From assembly GCA_002423265.1 (NCBI GenBank), contig DIVE01000120.1:17565-24561 (forward strand): a stretch of 6,997 nt of DNA, given 5' to 3'. The notes under the pieces are model-generated. The model had not been told where the DNA came from. It did not search any database and saw nothing but the letters and a program-made list of their open reading frames with translations. This document shows, one piece after another, positions 1 through 6,109 of the stretch. Origin of the DNA: Methylophilaceae bacterium UBA6140. GTDB taxonomy: Bacteria; Pseudomonadota; Gammaproteobacteria; Burkholderiales; Methylophilaceae. A program made the position numbers and the translations under genes. Each line of letters begins with the position of its first letter. Positions within the stretch are counted from its first letter, which is position 1.

Positions 1-170
1 CTGACACTGATATCGATGATGGGCAGATCGCGGTTTTCGACGAAATAGACCTCGGCACCGCTGACGGTCTGCCAGTGTTCGATCTTGACGGCGGCAAGCG
101 CCTGCAGGCTGAACAGCAGGCCCAGCGCGAGCAGCGCGACGGATTGAAAAAGATTCTGCTTAACGTGCAT
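1..170 (-). CDS. M16-family peptidase-like protein, second of pair (N-terminal part only)
   Basis: Partial gene cut by the left window edge; only about 56 residues are visible. The ATG at 170-168 overlaps the stop of the upstream M16 gene by 11 nt, and an AGGTGA Shine-Dalgarno lies 6 nt upstream, inside that gene. The protein opens [17 protein letters not shown], a lysine followed by a hydrophobic stretch ending LQALA: a clear Sec signal peptide, so export to the periplasm is expected. The mature part (about residue 28 on: [20 protein letters not shown]) matches the first beta strands of M16 domains, where a substrate-like protein gives 'G..V.FVE...LPI.DI'. In many proteobacteria two M16 genes sit in tandem, the first with the zinc motif and the second a catalytically inactive partner. 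I infer the same here, but the region that would show presence or absence of HxxEH is outside the window. Confidence 0.85.
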   Translation of the reverse strand, partial: MHVKQNLFQSVALLALGLLFSLQALAAVKIEHWQTVSGAEVYFVENRDLPIIDISV

Positions 171-1521
171 GTGGATTCACCTGCGGCTTGTTGGTGTTGT
201 TGGGTTCTATCGGCTGAGGGTCGAGCGTGGCGACAGTGAGCGCATCCCGCACCAGATACTTGACGGCGACTGCCTGCACCTGCTCCGGCGTCACTGCGCT
301 GAGCCTGGCCGGATAATCCTTCAGAATTTTCCAGGAAAACCCGATGGTTTCCAGCTGACCGATTTGCATGGCCTGATAGAACATCGAATCGCGCTTGTAG
401 ACATCGGCAGCGATCACCTGCGCCTTCACGCGCTGCAACTCGTCTGCGGTAATGCCGGATTGCTTGATCTTGTCGACCTGCTGCATCAATGCGGCTTCCA
501 GCTCGGCGGCAGTTTTGCCCTGGCTTGGCGTGCCCTCGAGCAGGAACAGGCTCTGACGGCCGCGCTGCGTCATGCCGTAACCGGCGCCGACACTGACGGC
601 GATCTGGCTTTCGCGCACCAGGTGCTGATTCAGACGGGCGGAAGCGTTGCCGTCCAGCACGCCGGCGAGAATCTCCAGCGCATAGGGCTCCCAATCGTTT
701 TCCGGGTCGTTCAATGCCGGCGCGCGGAAGCCCATCAGCACATAGGGCAGCTCGGCCTGCGCCTTGACGATGATGCGGCGCTCGCCCTTCTGCTCGGGTT
801 CGTTTTGCGGTTTTCTGTCAGGCAGGGCGCGGACCTTGAGCGGGCCGAAGTATTTCTTTGCCAGTTTGTAGACTTCCTGCGGATCGACATCGCCGACCAC
901 CACCAGCGTCGCGTTGTTGGGTGCGTACCACTGCTTGTACCAGTCGCGTGCATCCTGCGCCGTCATGTTTTCCAGATCATTCATCCAGCCGACGATGGGG
1001 CGGCCATAAGGGTGCGCCTGATAGACCGCAGCGTTGAACTGTTCGTAGACCTGCGAATGCGCCTTGTCGTCGGTGCGCCAGCGGCGTTCTTCCATCACCA
1101 CGCGGATCTCCTTGGCGAACTCTTCTTCGGTCAGCACCAGATTGTTCATGCGGTCGGCTTCGAGCTTGATGGAAAGCGGCAGCTGCGATTTCTCCAGCTG
1201 CTGGAAATACGCCGTGTAATCGCGGCCGGTAAAGGCATTTTCGCGTCCGCCGGCAGCAGCGATGATGCGCGAGAACTGGCCCGGCTTGATCTCCTTCGTA
1301 CCCTTGAACATCATGTGTTCCAGCACATGGGCAACGCCGGTCTTGCCGTTGACTTCGTCGATGCTGCCGGCGCGATACCAGACCTGCGACACCACCACCG
1401 GCGAGCGGTGGTCTTCCTGGACGATGATGCGCATCCCGTTATCCAGCTTGAATTCATGCGTATTGGCGAACGTCAGTGCCGGCAGCATGGCCAGCAGGAC
1501 GATCAGACTTCGAAATATCAC
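160..1521 (-). CDS. Exported M16-family zinc metallopeptidase (pitrilysin / processing-peptidase type)
   Basis: 453 aa, typical for a two-domain bacterial M16B subunit. Residues 1-19 ([19 protein letters not shown]) form a signal peptide, so the enzyme is probably periplasmic. The inverted zinc motif HxxEH is intact as H65-V-L-E68-H69, followed by MMFKGT. The third zinc ligand is expected about 76 residues later and is supplied by the Glu pair at 144-145 (VVMEERRWR). YGRPIVGW (172-179) and the [13 protein letters not shown] segment are the usual end of the first M16 domain. The second domain contains the conserved QLETIG...[15 protein letters not shown] region. The start is GTG at 1521-1519, with AAGGAG nine nt upstream; no better in-frame start is visible. 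It is followed by the overlapping second M16 gene, so the two are probably co-translated and form a heteromeric protease. The substrate is unknown. It is transcribed divergently from ftsY. Confidence 0.93.
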   Translation of the reverse strand: MIFRSLIVLLAMLPALTFANTHEFKLDNGMRIIVQEDHRSPVVVSQVWYRAGSIDEVNGKTGVAHVLEHMMFKGTKEIKPGQFSRIIAAAGGRENAFTGRDYTAYFQQLEKSQLPLSIKLEADRMNNLVLTEEEFAKEIRVVMEERRWRTDDKAHSQVYEQFNAAVYQAHPYGRPIVGWMNDLENMTAQDARDWYKQWYAPNNATLVVVGDVDPQEVYKLAKKYFGPLKVRALPDRKPQNEPEQKGERRIIVKAQAELPYVLMGFRAPALNDPENDWEPYALEILAGVLDGNASARLNQHLVRESQIAVSVGAGYGMTQRGRQSLFLLEGTPSQGKTAAELEAALMQQVDKIKQSGITADELQRVKAQVIAADVYKRDSMFYQAMQIGQLETIGFSWKILKDYPARLSAVTPEQVQAVAVKYLVRDALTVATLDPQPIEPNNTNKPQVNPHAR

Positions 1522-1628
1522 CTTGTTGTTCTCCTTGATTGCAATTCGCGGGCTGTTTGAATTTTCCGGACTGCGGGTCTGACAGGGTAGGCCGGCCCCA
1601 AGTTCAAAGGGGGTTTTGCGCTCGCTGC

Positions 1629-1634
1629 ATTATA
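1629..1634 (-). promoter_or_regulatory. Candidate -10 box for the M16 operon
   Basis: On the minus strand a perfect TATAAT hexamer lies at 1634-1629, preceded by GGC (a partial extended -10). It is oriented toward the M16 pair and would give a leader of about 100 nt. No good -35 hexamer is found 15-18 nt upstream; CAATCG is at 17 nt. The call therefore rests on the -10 alone and on its location in the divergent gap. Confidence 0.35.
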
Positions 1635-1638
1635 GCCA

Positions 1639-1667
1639 TTTAACCAATTGGCGATTGCGACTAAAAT
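1639..1667 (+). promoter_or_regulatory. Weak candidate promoter for ftsY
   Basis: TTTAAC (1639-1644) and TAAAAT (1662-1667) are separated by 17 nt. The -10 matches 5 of 6 consensus positions and the -35 only 3 of 6. Transcription would start around 1674, almost at the ftsY ATG at 1676, implying a near-leaderless mRNA. Either that is real or the true promoter lies further upstream, overlapping the M16 promoter. Confidence 0.2.
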
Positions 1668-1675
1668 GGAAGCCT

Positions 1676-2665
1676 ATGTTCAATCTATTCAAAAAAGACA
1701 AACCTGAGTCCGCGCCAAGCGAAACCCCTGCAACCACACCAGCGCCGGAAACCCCTGCGCCAAGCTGGACTGAACGCCTCAAACAGAGCCTCAGCAAAAC
1801 CAGAAGCCAGCTCGGCAACCAGCTGGCCGGGCTGTTCGGCGACGGCAAGATCGACGAGGAGGTATACGAAGAGCTGGAAACCATCCTGCTCACCTCCGAT
1901 GTCGGCGTCAACGCCACGCAAACCCTGCTGGAGGATATCCGCGGGCGAGTCAAACGCCAGAGCCTGAGCGATACCACGCAACTGAAGCAGGCCCTGAAGG
2001 AGGCCATGCTCGACCTCTTGCAGCCTCTGCAGCAGCCGCTGGCAACCTCCACCCACCAGCCGTTCATCATCATGCTGGTCGGCGTCAACGGCGCCGGCAA
2101 GACCACCACCATCGGCAAGCTCGCCAACCTGTTCCAGGCACAGGGCAAATCCGTACTGATCGCCGCCGGTGACACTTTCCGCGCCGCTGCCCGCGAGCAA
2201 TTGCAGGCTTGGGGGGAGCGCAACCAGGTACACGTGGTGAGCAACCAGAGCGGCGATGCGGCAGCGGTGATCTTTGACGCAGTCAATTCGGCCAGGGCAA
2301 AGAATATCGACATCGTGCTGGCCGATACGGCCGGCCGCTTGCCGACCCAGCTCAACCTGATGGAAGAAATCGCCAAGGTCAAACGTGTAATCGGCAAGGC
2401 CATGCCGGAGGCGCCGCATGAAATCCTGCTGGTGCTGGATGCCAACACCGGCCAGAATGCCGTCATGCAGGTCAAGGCTTTCGACGACGCGCTCAATGTC
2501 AGCGGTCTGGTGCTGACCAAGCTGGACGGCACCGCCAAAGGCGGCGTCATCGCTGCCATCGCACAGGCCAGACCGATCCCGATCCGTTACGTCGGTCTGG
2601 GCGAAGGTATCGACGACCTGCGCACCTTCGACGCCGGCGAGTTTGTCGAGGCGCTGTTCTCGTGA
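1676..2665 (+). CDS. ftsY: Signal recognition particle receptor FtsY (SRP GTPase)
   Basis: 329 aa. FtsY binds the SRP Ffh-RNA-ribosome complex at the inner membrane and releases nascent membrane proteins to SecYEG through reciprocal GTP hydrolysis. After a short Pro/Thr/Ala-rich stretch (about residues 8-30) comes the four-helix N domain (about 31-120), with the family pattern LLTSDVGVNAT. The G domain follows: P-loop GVNGAGKTT (136-144), DTFRAAAREQL (from 166), DTAGR (217-221), TKLDGTAKGG (281-290) and the closing GLGEGIDDL (from 307). I chose the ATG at 1676 because the product then begins MFNLFKK, the usual short basic amphipathic start of FtsY. The frame stays open upstream to a TTG at 1616, but those residues look non-coding. 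GGAAG lies only 3 nt before the ATG, so the RBS is weak or close. The acidic A domain known from E. coli is essentially absent. First gene of ftsY-ftsE-ftsX. Confidence 0.97.
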   Translation: MFNLFKKDKPESAPSETPATTPAPETPAPSWTERLKQSLSKTRSQLGNQLAGLFGDGKIDEEVYEELETILLTSDVGVNATQTLLEDIRGRVKRQSLSDTTQLKQALKEAMLDLLQPLQQPLATSTHQPFIIMLVGVNGAGKTTTIGKLANLFQAQGKSVLIAAGDTFRAAAREQLQAWGERNQVHVVSNQSGDAAAVIFDAVNSARAKNIDIVLADTAGRLPTQLNLMEEIAKVKRVIGKAMPEAPHEILLVLDANTGQNAVMQVKAFDDALNVSGLVLTKLDGTAKGGVIAAIAQARPIPIRYVGLGEGIDDLRTFDAGEFVEALFS

Positions 2666-2669
2666 GAAC
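2656..2669. repeat. Short perfect palindrome around the ftsY stop codon
   Basis: GTTCTC-GT-GAGAAC is a perfect 14-nt inverted repeat that contains the ftsY TGA (2663-2665). In RNA it could form a 5-bp stem with a CGTG loop 36 nt before the ftsE ATG. It has no T-tract, so it is not a terminator. Chance occurrence is quite possible. Confidence 0.4.
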
Positions 2670-2705
2670 CCGGCCTCCATACACCATAGGGCAAGGATGG
2701 GCTGA

Positions 2706-3392
2706 ATGATCAAGTTCGACCAGGTCAACAAGCGTTACCCCGGCAGCAATCAGGCGCTGCAGAACATCTCGTTCGAGATCGAGGCGGGCGAGCTGGTCTA
2801 TGTCACCGGCCACTCCGGCGCCGGCAAGAGCACGCTGCTCAAGCTGATCGCCGCGCTGGAGCGCCCGACCAGCGGCACCGTGTTGATCAACAACCAGAAC
2901 ATCAGCCACTTGCGCAGCGCCGTGGTGCCTTATCTGCGGCGCAAATTCGGTCTGGTGTTCCAGGATCACAAACTGCTTTACGACCGCAATTGCTTCGACA
3001 ACGTCGCCCTGCCGCTGCATATCAACGGCATCACCGGCAACGAGGCTGGCAAGCGTGTGCGAGCCGCACTCGACAAGGTCGGACTGCTGGACAAGGAAAA
3101 AGCCATGCCGATCACGCTCTCCGGCGGCGAGCAGCAACGATTGGCCATTGCACGGGCAGTCGTCAGCCGTCCGGCCATCCTGATCGCCGACGAGCCGACC
3201 GGCAATCTGGATGCAACCTATGCCGCCGAGATCATGCAACTGTTCCATGCCTTCCAGCAGGTCGGCGTCACCGTCATCATCGCCACCCACGATGTGCGCG
3301 AAATCAAGCCGCATACCAAGGTACTGAAGCTCGATCACGGCCATCTGACGACGCTGCGCGGTGACAGCAAGACTGAGGAGACTGCGGCGTGA
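2706..3392 (+). CDS. ftsE: Cell division ATP-binding protein FtsE
   Basis: 228 aa, the usual FtsE length. It is the cytoplasmic ATPase of the FtsEX complex, an ABC system of the mechanotransmission type (MacB-like) that does not transport a solute. It couples ATP hydrolysis at the division site to activation of periplasmic murein hydrolases through FtsX. All ABC motifs are intact: Walker [10 protein letters not shown] (35-43), Q-loop Q86 in FQDHKLL, signature LSGGEQQR (138-145), Walker B ILIADEP with D162-E163, D-loop GNLD, and H-loop H195 in ATHD. YPG near residue 11 and the FQDHKLL...NV.LPL stretch are typical of FtsE rather than LolD. The ATG at 2706 has AAGGA 8 nt upstream. It lies 40 nt after ftsY and overlaps ftsX by 4 nt, so translational coupling of E and X is expected. 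Confidence 0.97.
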   Translation: MIKFDQVNKRYPGSNQALQNISFEIEAGELVYVTGHSGAGKSTLLKLIAALERPTSGTVLINNQNISHLRSAVVPYLRRKFGLVFQDHKLLYDRNCFDNVALPLHINGITGNEAGKRVRAALDKVGLLDKEKAMPITLSGGEQQRLAIARAVVSRPAILIADEPTGNLDATYAAEIMQLFHAFQQVGVTVIIATHDVREIKPHTKVLKLDHGHLTTLRGDSKTEETAA

Positions 3393-4297
3393 AACACTGG
3401 CTCAATCAACACACGCAGGCACTCGGCCTTGTGCTCAAACGCATGCGCAAGAACCTGCTCGCCACCCTGCTGATGTTCGTCGTCATGGGGGCCACCCTGA
3501 GCCTGCCGGGCACGCTTTACGTGATTGTCGAAAACCTCAACCGCCTCGCCGGCAACATGCAGAGCGACCCCCAGATCAGCCTCTTTCTCAAGCTCGATGC
3601 CGACCAGCAGACGGTCGCCGCTATTGCGGAAAAACTGGAATCCCACGCCGGCATTCGTGAGCACCGTTTTATCAGCAAGCACACCGCCTGGGAGCAGATG
3701 CAGCAGGACGCGGAAACTGCCGCGGTCTCGACCAGCCTGGACAGAAACCCCCTGCCGGACGCCTACTTCGTCACACCGCAGATCATGCAACCGCACGAAA
3801 TCGAAGCCTTGCAGGCAGAGCTGCATCAATGGGAAGGGGTCGAGCTGGCGCAACTCGACACCAGCTGGATCAAACGGCTGAACGCGCTGCTGCAGCTGGG
3901 CAAGAAAGGCATTCTGGTGCTGGTGGTCCTGCTCGGTTTTGCGCTGGTCGTCATCATCGGCAACACCATACGCCTGCAGATTCTCACCCAGCGCGAAGAA
4001 ATCGAGGTCAGCAAGCTGATCGGCGCCACCGACAGTTTCATCCGCCGGCCTTTTCTCTACGCCGGCACCATTTACGGCTTCGGCGGCGGGCTGGTAGCCT
4101 GGCTGCTGCTGATCGGCATCATCCACCTGTTCAACCTCTCGATTGCCGATCTGGCACAACTCTACGCCAGCGGCTACCGCCTGGACCTTCCTGCGGTCGA
4201 GACCGGTATCGGCATTATTGCCGGCACCATCGCGCTCAGCTGGCTCGGTTCCTACATCGCGGTCAACCGCTCGCTTGCCCAGCTGGCCCTGAAGTAA
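3389..4297 (+). CDS. ftsX: Cell division protein FtsX (FtsEX membrane subunit)
   Basis: 302 aa inner-membrane partner of FtsE. Predicted topology is N-in with four membrane segments: about 24-46, 174-195, 223-247 and 271-292. A large periplasmic loop lies between the first two (about 50-172); in the family this loop contacts hydrolase activators such as EnvC. Family patterns seen include NPLPDAYFV (120-128) and a cytoplasmic REEIEVSKLIGATDSFIRRPFLYAG segment after TM2 (split here as REEIEVSKLIGA then TDSFIRRPF), the FtsX signature that docks on FtsE. The start is GTG at 3389, with its TGA overlap on the ftsE stop and GAGGAG 8 nt upstream. The gene ends at TAA 4295-4297, directly at the base of a GC-rich hairpin. 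No rpoH follows, unlike in E. coli. Confidence 0.96.
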   Translation: MKHWLNQHTQALGLVLKRMRKNLLATLLMFVVMGATLSLPGTLYVIVENLNRLAGNMQSDPQISLFLKLDADQQTVAAIAEKLESHAGIREHRFISKHTAWEQMQQDAETAAVSTSLDRNPLPDAYFVTPQIMQPHEIEALQAELHQWEGVELAQLDTSWIKRLNALLQLGKKGILVLVVLLGFALVVIIGNTIRLQILTQREEIEVSKLIGATDSFIRRPFLYAGTIYGFGGGLVAWLLLIGIIHLFNLSIADLAQLYASGYRLDLPAVETGIGIIAGTIALSWLGSYIAVNRSLAQLALK

Positions 4298-4317
4298 GCC
4301 CGGCCGGGGGCCGGCTT
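4296..4317 (+). terminator. GC-rich hairpin after ftsX, possible weak terminator
   Basis: AAGCC-C-GGCC (4296-4305) pairs with GGCCGGCTT (4309-4317) around a GGG loop: nine pairs with one bulged C, starting within the ftsX stop codon. A second small hairpin, GCGG-CTTT-CCGC, follows at about 4322-4333. Neither has a run of T after it, so efficient intrinsic termination is uncertain. An attenuating or mRNA-end-stabilising role is equally likely. Confidence 0.4.
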
Positions 4318-4370
4318 CACTGCGGCTTTCCGCCCTCAACATAGCCTTTGATAGTACCTCTTTAGTGTAA

Positions 4371-4399
4371 TTGTTGCGGCTTGGCCAAGCACATAGACT
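4371..4399 (+). promoter_or_regulatory. Candidate sigma-70 promoter of the cupin gene
   Basis: TTGTTG (4371-4376) and TAGACT (4394-4399) are 17 nt apart, matching 3 of 6 and 4 of 6 consensus positions. Transcription would start near 4406, giving a leader of about 30 nt before the ATG at 4437. A TTGATA at 4348-4353 looks better as a -35 but has no well-spaced -10. The AT-rich run 4405-4424 lies just before the RBS. A separate promoter is expected given the hairpin and the 139-nt gap after ftsX. Confidence 0.3.
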
Positions 4400-4436
4400 C
4401 TGATTTCCAAATTAAATAATTTTCAGGAGATCAACC

Positions 4437-4790
4437 ATGTCGAATGTAGGTTTCAAGTACAAGAAGCAAGCCACCAAGGATCAGCAGCCATCCATGAACG
4501 TACCTAACGTTCCAGCCTGGCTCGGCGACACTTTCGTCTCGGCCGACAAGGACAAGACCATTTGCGCCGGCTTCTTCCGTCTGGAAAAGGGCGAACCGCT
4601 GGTCTACGACTATGATTACGAAGAAATGAAGATCATCGTCGACGGCACCTTCATCATTTCCGACACCACCGGCCAGAAAGTCACCGCCACCGCAGGCGAC
4701 GTCTTCTATTTCCCGGCCGGTAGCCGCATTACCTTTGAAACCCCGGACTTTGCTCTCGGTTTCTTCTGCGGTCAACGCGCTCCGCTGTAA
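4437..4790 (+). CDS. Small cupin-domain protein, EutQ-like, lacking metal-binding histidines
   Basis: 117 aa, cytoplasmic (no signal peptide or membrane segment). A single cupin barrel fills most of the protein. Cupin motif 1 corresponds to about residues 52-70: G52, then YDYDYEEM where the family normally has HxH...E, then G70. Motif 2 is about 87-100: GDVFYFPAGSRITF, keeping G-D-x(4)-P-x-G but with no His after it. The whole protein contains no histidine. The Y/D/E-rich motif 1 and GDVFYFPAGS resemble the cupin domain of EutQ-type proteins; that is a fold-level resemblance, and there is no eut operon here. Without metal ligands, classic metal-dependent dioxygenase or isomerase activity is unlikely. 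Ligand binding or another chemistry is possible. AGGAG sits 7 nt before the ATG, codons are of the preferred C/G-ending type (AAG, GAC, TTC, ATC), and a strong terminator follows, suggesting a well-expressed single-gene transcript. Function unknown. Confidence 0.88.
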   Translation: MSNVGFKYKKQATKDQQPSMNVPNVPAWLGDTFVSADKDKTICAGFFRLEKGEPLVYDYDYEEMKIIVDGTFIISDTTGQKVTATAGDVFYFPAGSRITFETPDFALGFFCGQRAPL

Positions 4791-4795
4791 GCAGC

Positions 4796-4822
4796 CCTGT
4801 TGTAACAAGCTTTCCTGTTGTA
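4796..4822 (+). repeat. Pair of 9-nt direct repeats in the cupin 3' UTR
   Basis: CCTGTTGTA occurs at 4796-4804 and again at 4814-4822, 18 nt apart, between the cupin stop codon and its terminator. The first copy continues into TTGTAACAA, a small palindrome. No known element is recognised; chance duplication is likely. Confidence 0.35.
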
Positions 4823-4825
4823 CCC

Positions 4826-4860
4826 AGCGCCAACGGCTTCGGCTGTTGGCGCTTTTTTAT
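4826..4860 (+). terminator. Strong intrinsic terminator of the cupin gene
   Basis: AGCGCCAAC (4826-4834) pairs perfectly with GTTGGCGCT (4845-4853). Inside, G4835-T4844 (wobble), G4836-C4843 and C4837-G4842 extend the stem to twelve pairs closed by a UUCG tetraloop. Six T (4853-4858) follow at once. This is a canonical Rho-independent terminator, 35 nt after the cupin stop. Confidence 0.95.
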
Positions 4861-4899
4861 TGCCGCTTGTTGCCGGTCATTAAACTGAAACAAAAATGT

Positions 4900-4994
4900 C
4901 GTCATTCCGGGGCGGCTGAAAGCCGAACCCGGAATCCAGTGACTGATTGAAATACCGGATTCCGGATAACTGCTTCGCGGTTTCCGGAATGACG
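4900..4994. repeat. Palindromic ATTCCGG repeat (MITE-like, two hairpins)
   Basis: The outer ends are perfect 11-bp inverted repeats: CGTCATTCCGG (4900-4910) and CCGGAATGACG (4984-4994). Two further internal copies of the core alternate in orientation. ATTCCGGG (4904-4911) pairs with CCCGGAAT (4928-4935), enclosing CGGCT-GAA-AGCCG. ATTCCGGA (4959-4966) pairs with TCCGGAAT (4983-4990), enclosing AACTGC-TTC-GCGGTT. Alternatively CCGGAATCC (4929-4937) pairs with GGATTCCGG (4957-4965), giving a cloverleaf. Elements built on GTCATTCC...GGAATCCAG...GGATTCC...GGAATGAC are, from general knowledge, frequent dispersed intergenic repeats in beta- and gammaproteobacteria. No transposase is present. Whether this is multicopy in the genome cannot be seen from this window. 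Confidence 0.8.
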
Positions 4995-5066
4995 TCTGAT
5001 GAGATATTTTCGTTTCCCATCAATCATTGATTGCACTAACCTGCCTGCGACCCCTTTCTGAGTATG

Positions 5067-5115
5067 AAAAAAAGCCCGGATGAGGTCTCCCCGTTGCAGG
5101 GATCTCAGCCGGGCT
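5067..5115 (-). terminator. Intrinsic terminator of the etfBA operon
   Basis: Read on the minus strand, AGCCCGG (5115-5109) pairs with CCGGGCT (5079-5073) and is followed by a run of seven T (5073-5067). The roughly 29-nt interior can form inner GAG/CTC and CCC/GGG pairs. It lies 29 nt past the etfA stop. It faces the cupin terminator, so the two units converge on the repeat between them. Confidence 0.9.
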
Positions 5116-5144
5116 CGGGAGCCGCTACAGGATGATTCAGTTAC

Positions 5145-6107
5145 TTATGCAAGCTGGTTCATCAGCTCTTCATGTACTTCAAAAATATCGCCGACGATGC
5201 CGTACTTGGCGATGGTAAAGATGGAAGCGCCGGGGTCGGTATTCACCGCAACAATGGTCGGCACGTGTTTCATACCGGCCATGTGCTGAATGGAACCGGA
5301 AATGCCCATTGCCACGTACAGCTTGCAGTTACCCACGACCTTGCCGGACTGACCGACCTGACGCGATTTCGGCAACCAGCCGGCATCGGCGATAGGCCGC
5401 GAGCAGCACAATGTGGCACCGGCGGTATCCGCCAGTTCGCGGAAATCCTCGACGTTGGTTTCTTCGCCGATACCGCGACCGATGGAAACAATGAAATCCA
5501 CACCGGTGATATCAACATCATTGCCGCCGCCCAGCTCGATATATTCGCGATTACTGCTGCGCGATGCCTTGGCAGCCGCTTCGAAGCTGCTGACAGCCGG
5601 GCTGCCGCTACCTTCCAGCGGCTTGTAGACGTTGGCGCGCACCGCGACAACGACGCAGGACTTGCCCGGGAAATCGACTTCGACGTTGACTTTCTGGTTA
5701 TAGCCGCCACGTGTCGCCACGAGGTCGGCACCGTCGTATTCCAGCTTGAAGACGTCGGTGGCGAAACCATGACCACCCTTGCTCGCCAGCGTTGCGGCAT
5801 AGCCCAGTGAATCGACGGTGTGCGGCAACATGACGACTGCCGGACTGCGCGCCTCGATCAGGCCGGAGACCGCGCTCTCGAAAAAGTCGGGATCGAAATC
5901 GGCCGAACCGGTCTTGACCACAACCACTTCATTGACGCCTTCAACCGAGAGCGCCGGCACGAACTTGTCGGCTTCTGCGCCGATGACGGCAACCACCACC
6001 TGATCGTCTGCGCCCTGCTTCAGCGTTTGCGCGCCTGCGATCAACTCCAATGTCACCGGACGCAATTCGCCGCTACGGTGTTCTGCTACTACCAATATCG
6101 TTCTCAT
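5145..6107 (-). CDS. etfA: Electron transfer flavoprotein alpha subunit (FAD-binding)
   Basis: 320 aa from the chosen ATG. The alpha subunit carries the redox FAD of the ETF heterodimer, which takes single electrons from flavoprotein dehydrogenases and passes them on, usually to ETF:quinone oxidoreductase. The N-terminal ETF domain spans about 1-185 (MRTILVVAEH..., PHTVDSLGYA, TRGGYNQKVNVEVDFPGK). The C-terminal FAD domain (about 195-315) shows the full motif set: SIGRGIGEE, CSRPIADAGW (S236, R237), QVGQSGK (250-256), GISGSIQHMAGMK, NTDPGASIF and KYGIVGD. The sequence closely resembles the Methylophilus W3A1 ETF as I remember it, including the Arg at 237 that there stabilises the FAD semiquinone. 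Start: the frame also opens at GTG 6113, two codons earlier, but GGAG lies 7 nt before the ATG and only 1 nt before the GTG. It follows etfB by 2 nt and is followed by a strong terminator. Confidence 0.97.
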   Translation of the reverse strand: MRTILVVAEHRSGELRPVTLELIAGAQTLKQGADDQVVVAVIGAEADKFVPALSVEGVNEVVVVKTGSADFDPDFFESAVSGLIEARSPAVVMLPHTVDSLGYAATLASKGGHGFATDVFKLEYDGADLVATRGGYNQKVNVEVDFPGKSCVVVAVRANVYKPLEGSGSPAVSSFEAAAKASRSSNREYIELGGGNDVDITGVDFIVSIGRGIGEETNVEDFRELADTAGATLCCSRPIADAGWLPKSRQVGQSGKVVGNCKLYVAMGISGSIQHMAGMKHVPTIVAVNTDPGASIFTIAKYGIVGDIFEVHEELMNQLA

Positions 6108-6109
6108 GT

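Larger units (their letters stand above)
4791..5144. other. Gene-free convergent intergenic region
   Basis: About 354 nt between the cupin and etfA stops. It holds, in order, the cupin terminator, a palindromic ATTCCGG repeat and the etfBA terminator. The stretches 4861-4899 and 4995-5066 show no gene, RNA-gene or promoter signal that I can support. Confidence 0.8.

Noticed and set aside
169..1560. 463-aa plus-strand open frame opposite the M16 gene
   Set aside because: It is antisense to a gene with clear M16 motifs and lacks any RBS or recognisable domain. Long shadow frames are expected in GC-rich codon-biased DNA.
1596..1617. CCCC...GGGGG followed by TTTT in the M16-ftsY gap as a terminator
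   Set aside because: The stem is only 4-5 bp with a 9-nt loop, and it lies between divergent genes where no transcript should end.
1616..1675. Upstream extension of FtsY to a TTG at 1616
   Set aside because: The 20 extra residues do not look like FtsY and cover the divergent promoter region; the ATG at 1676 gives the family-typical N terminus.
1685..2731. 348-aa and 309-aa minus-strand frames opposite ftsY
   Set aside because: They are antisense to an intact ftsY; their composition is that of a complement shadow and no family motif is seen.
3335..4342. 335-aa minus-strand frame opposite ftsX (and 265 aa opposite ftsE)
   Set aside because: These are shadows of intact ftsE and ftsX, with Gln/Asp/Gly-rich low-complexity composition and no RBS.
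4735..4950. 71-aa plus-strand frame spanning the cupin end and its terminator
   Set aside because: It overlaps the cupin gene in another frame and runs through the terminator and into the repeat; no RBS or conserved content.
4900..4994. Small RNA gene or CRISPR repeat reading of the palindromic element
   Set aside because: There are no regularly spaced direct repeats with spacers and no promoter leading into it; the alternating inverted arms fit a palindromic dispersed repeat better.
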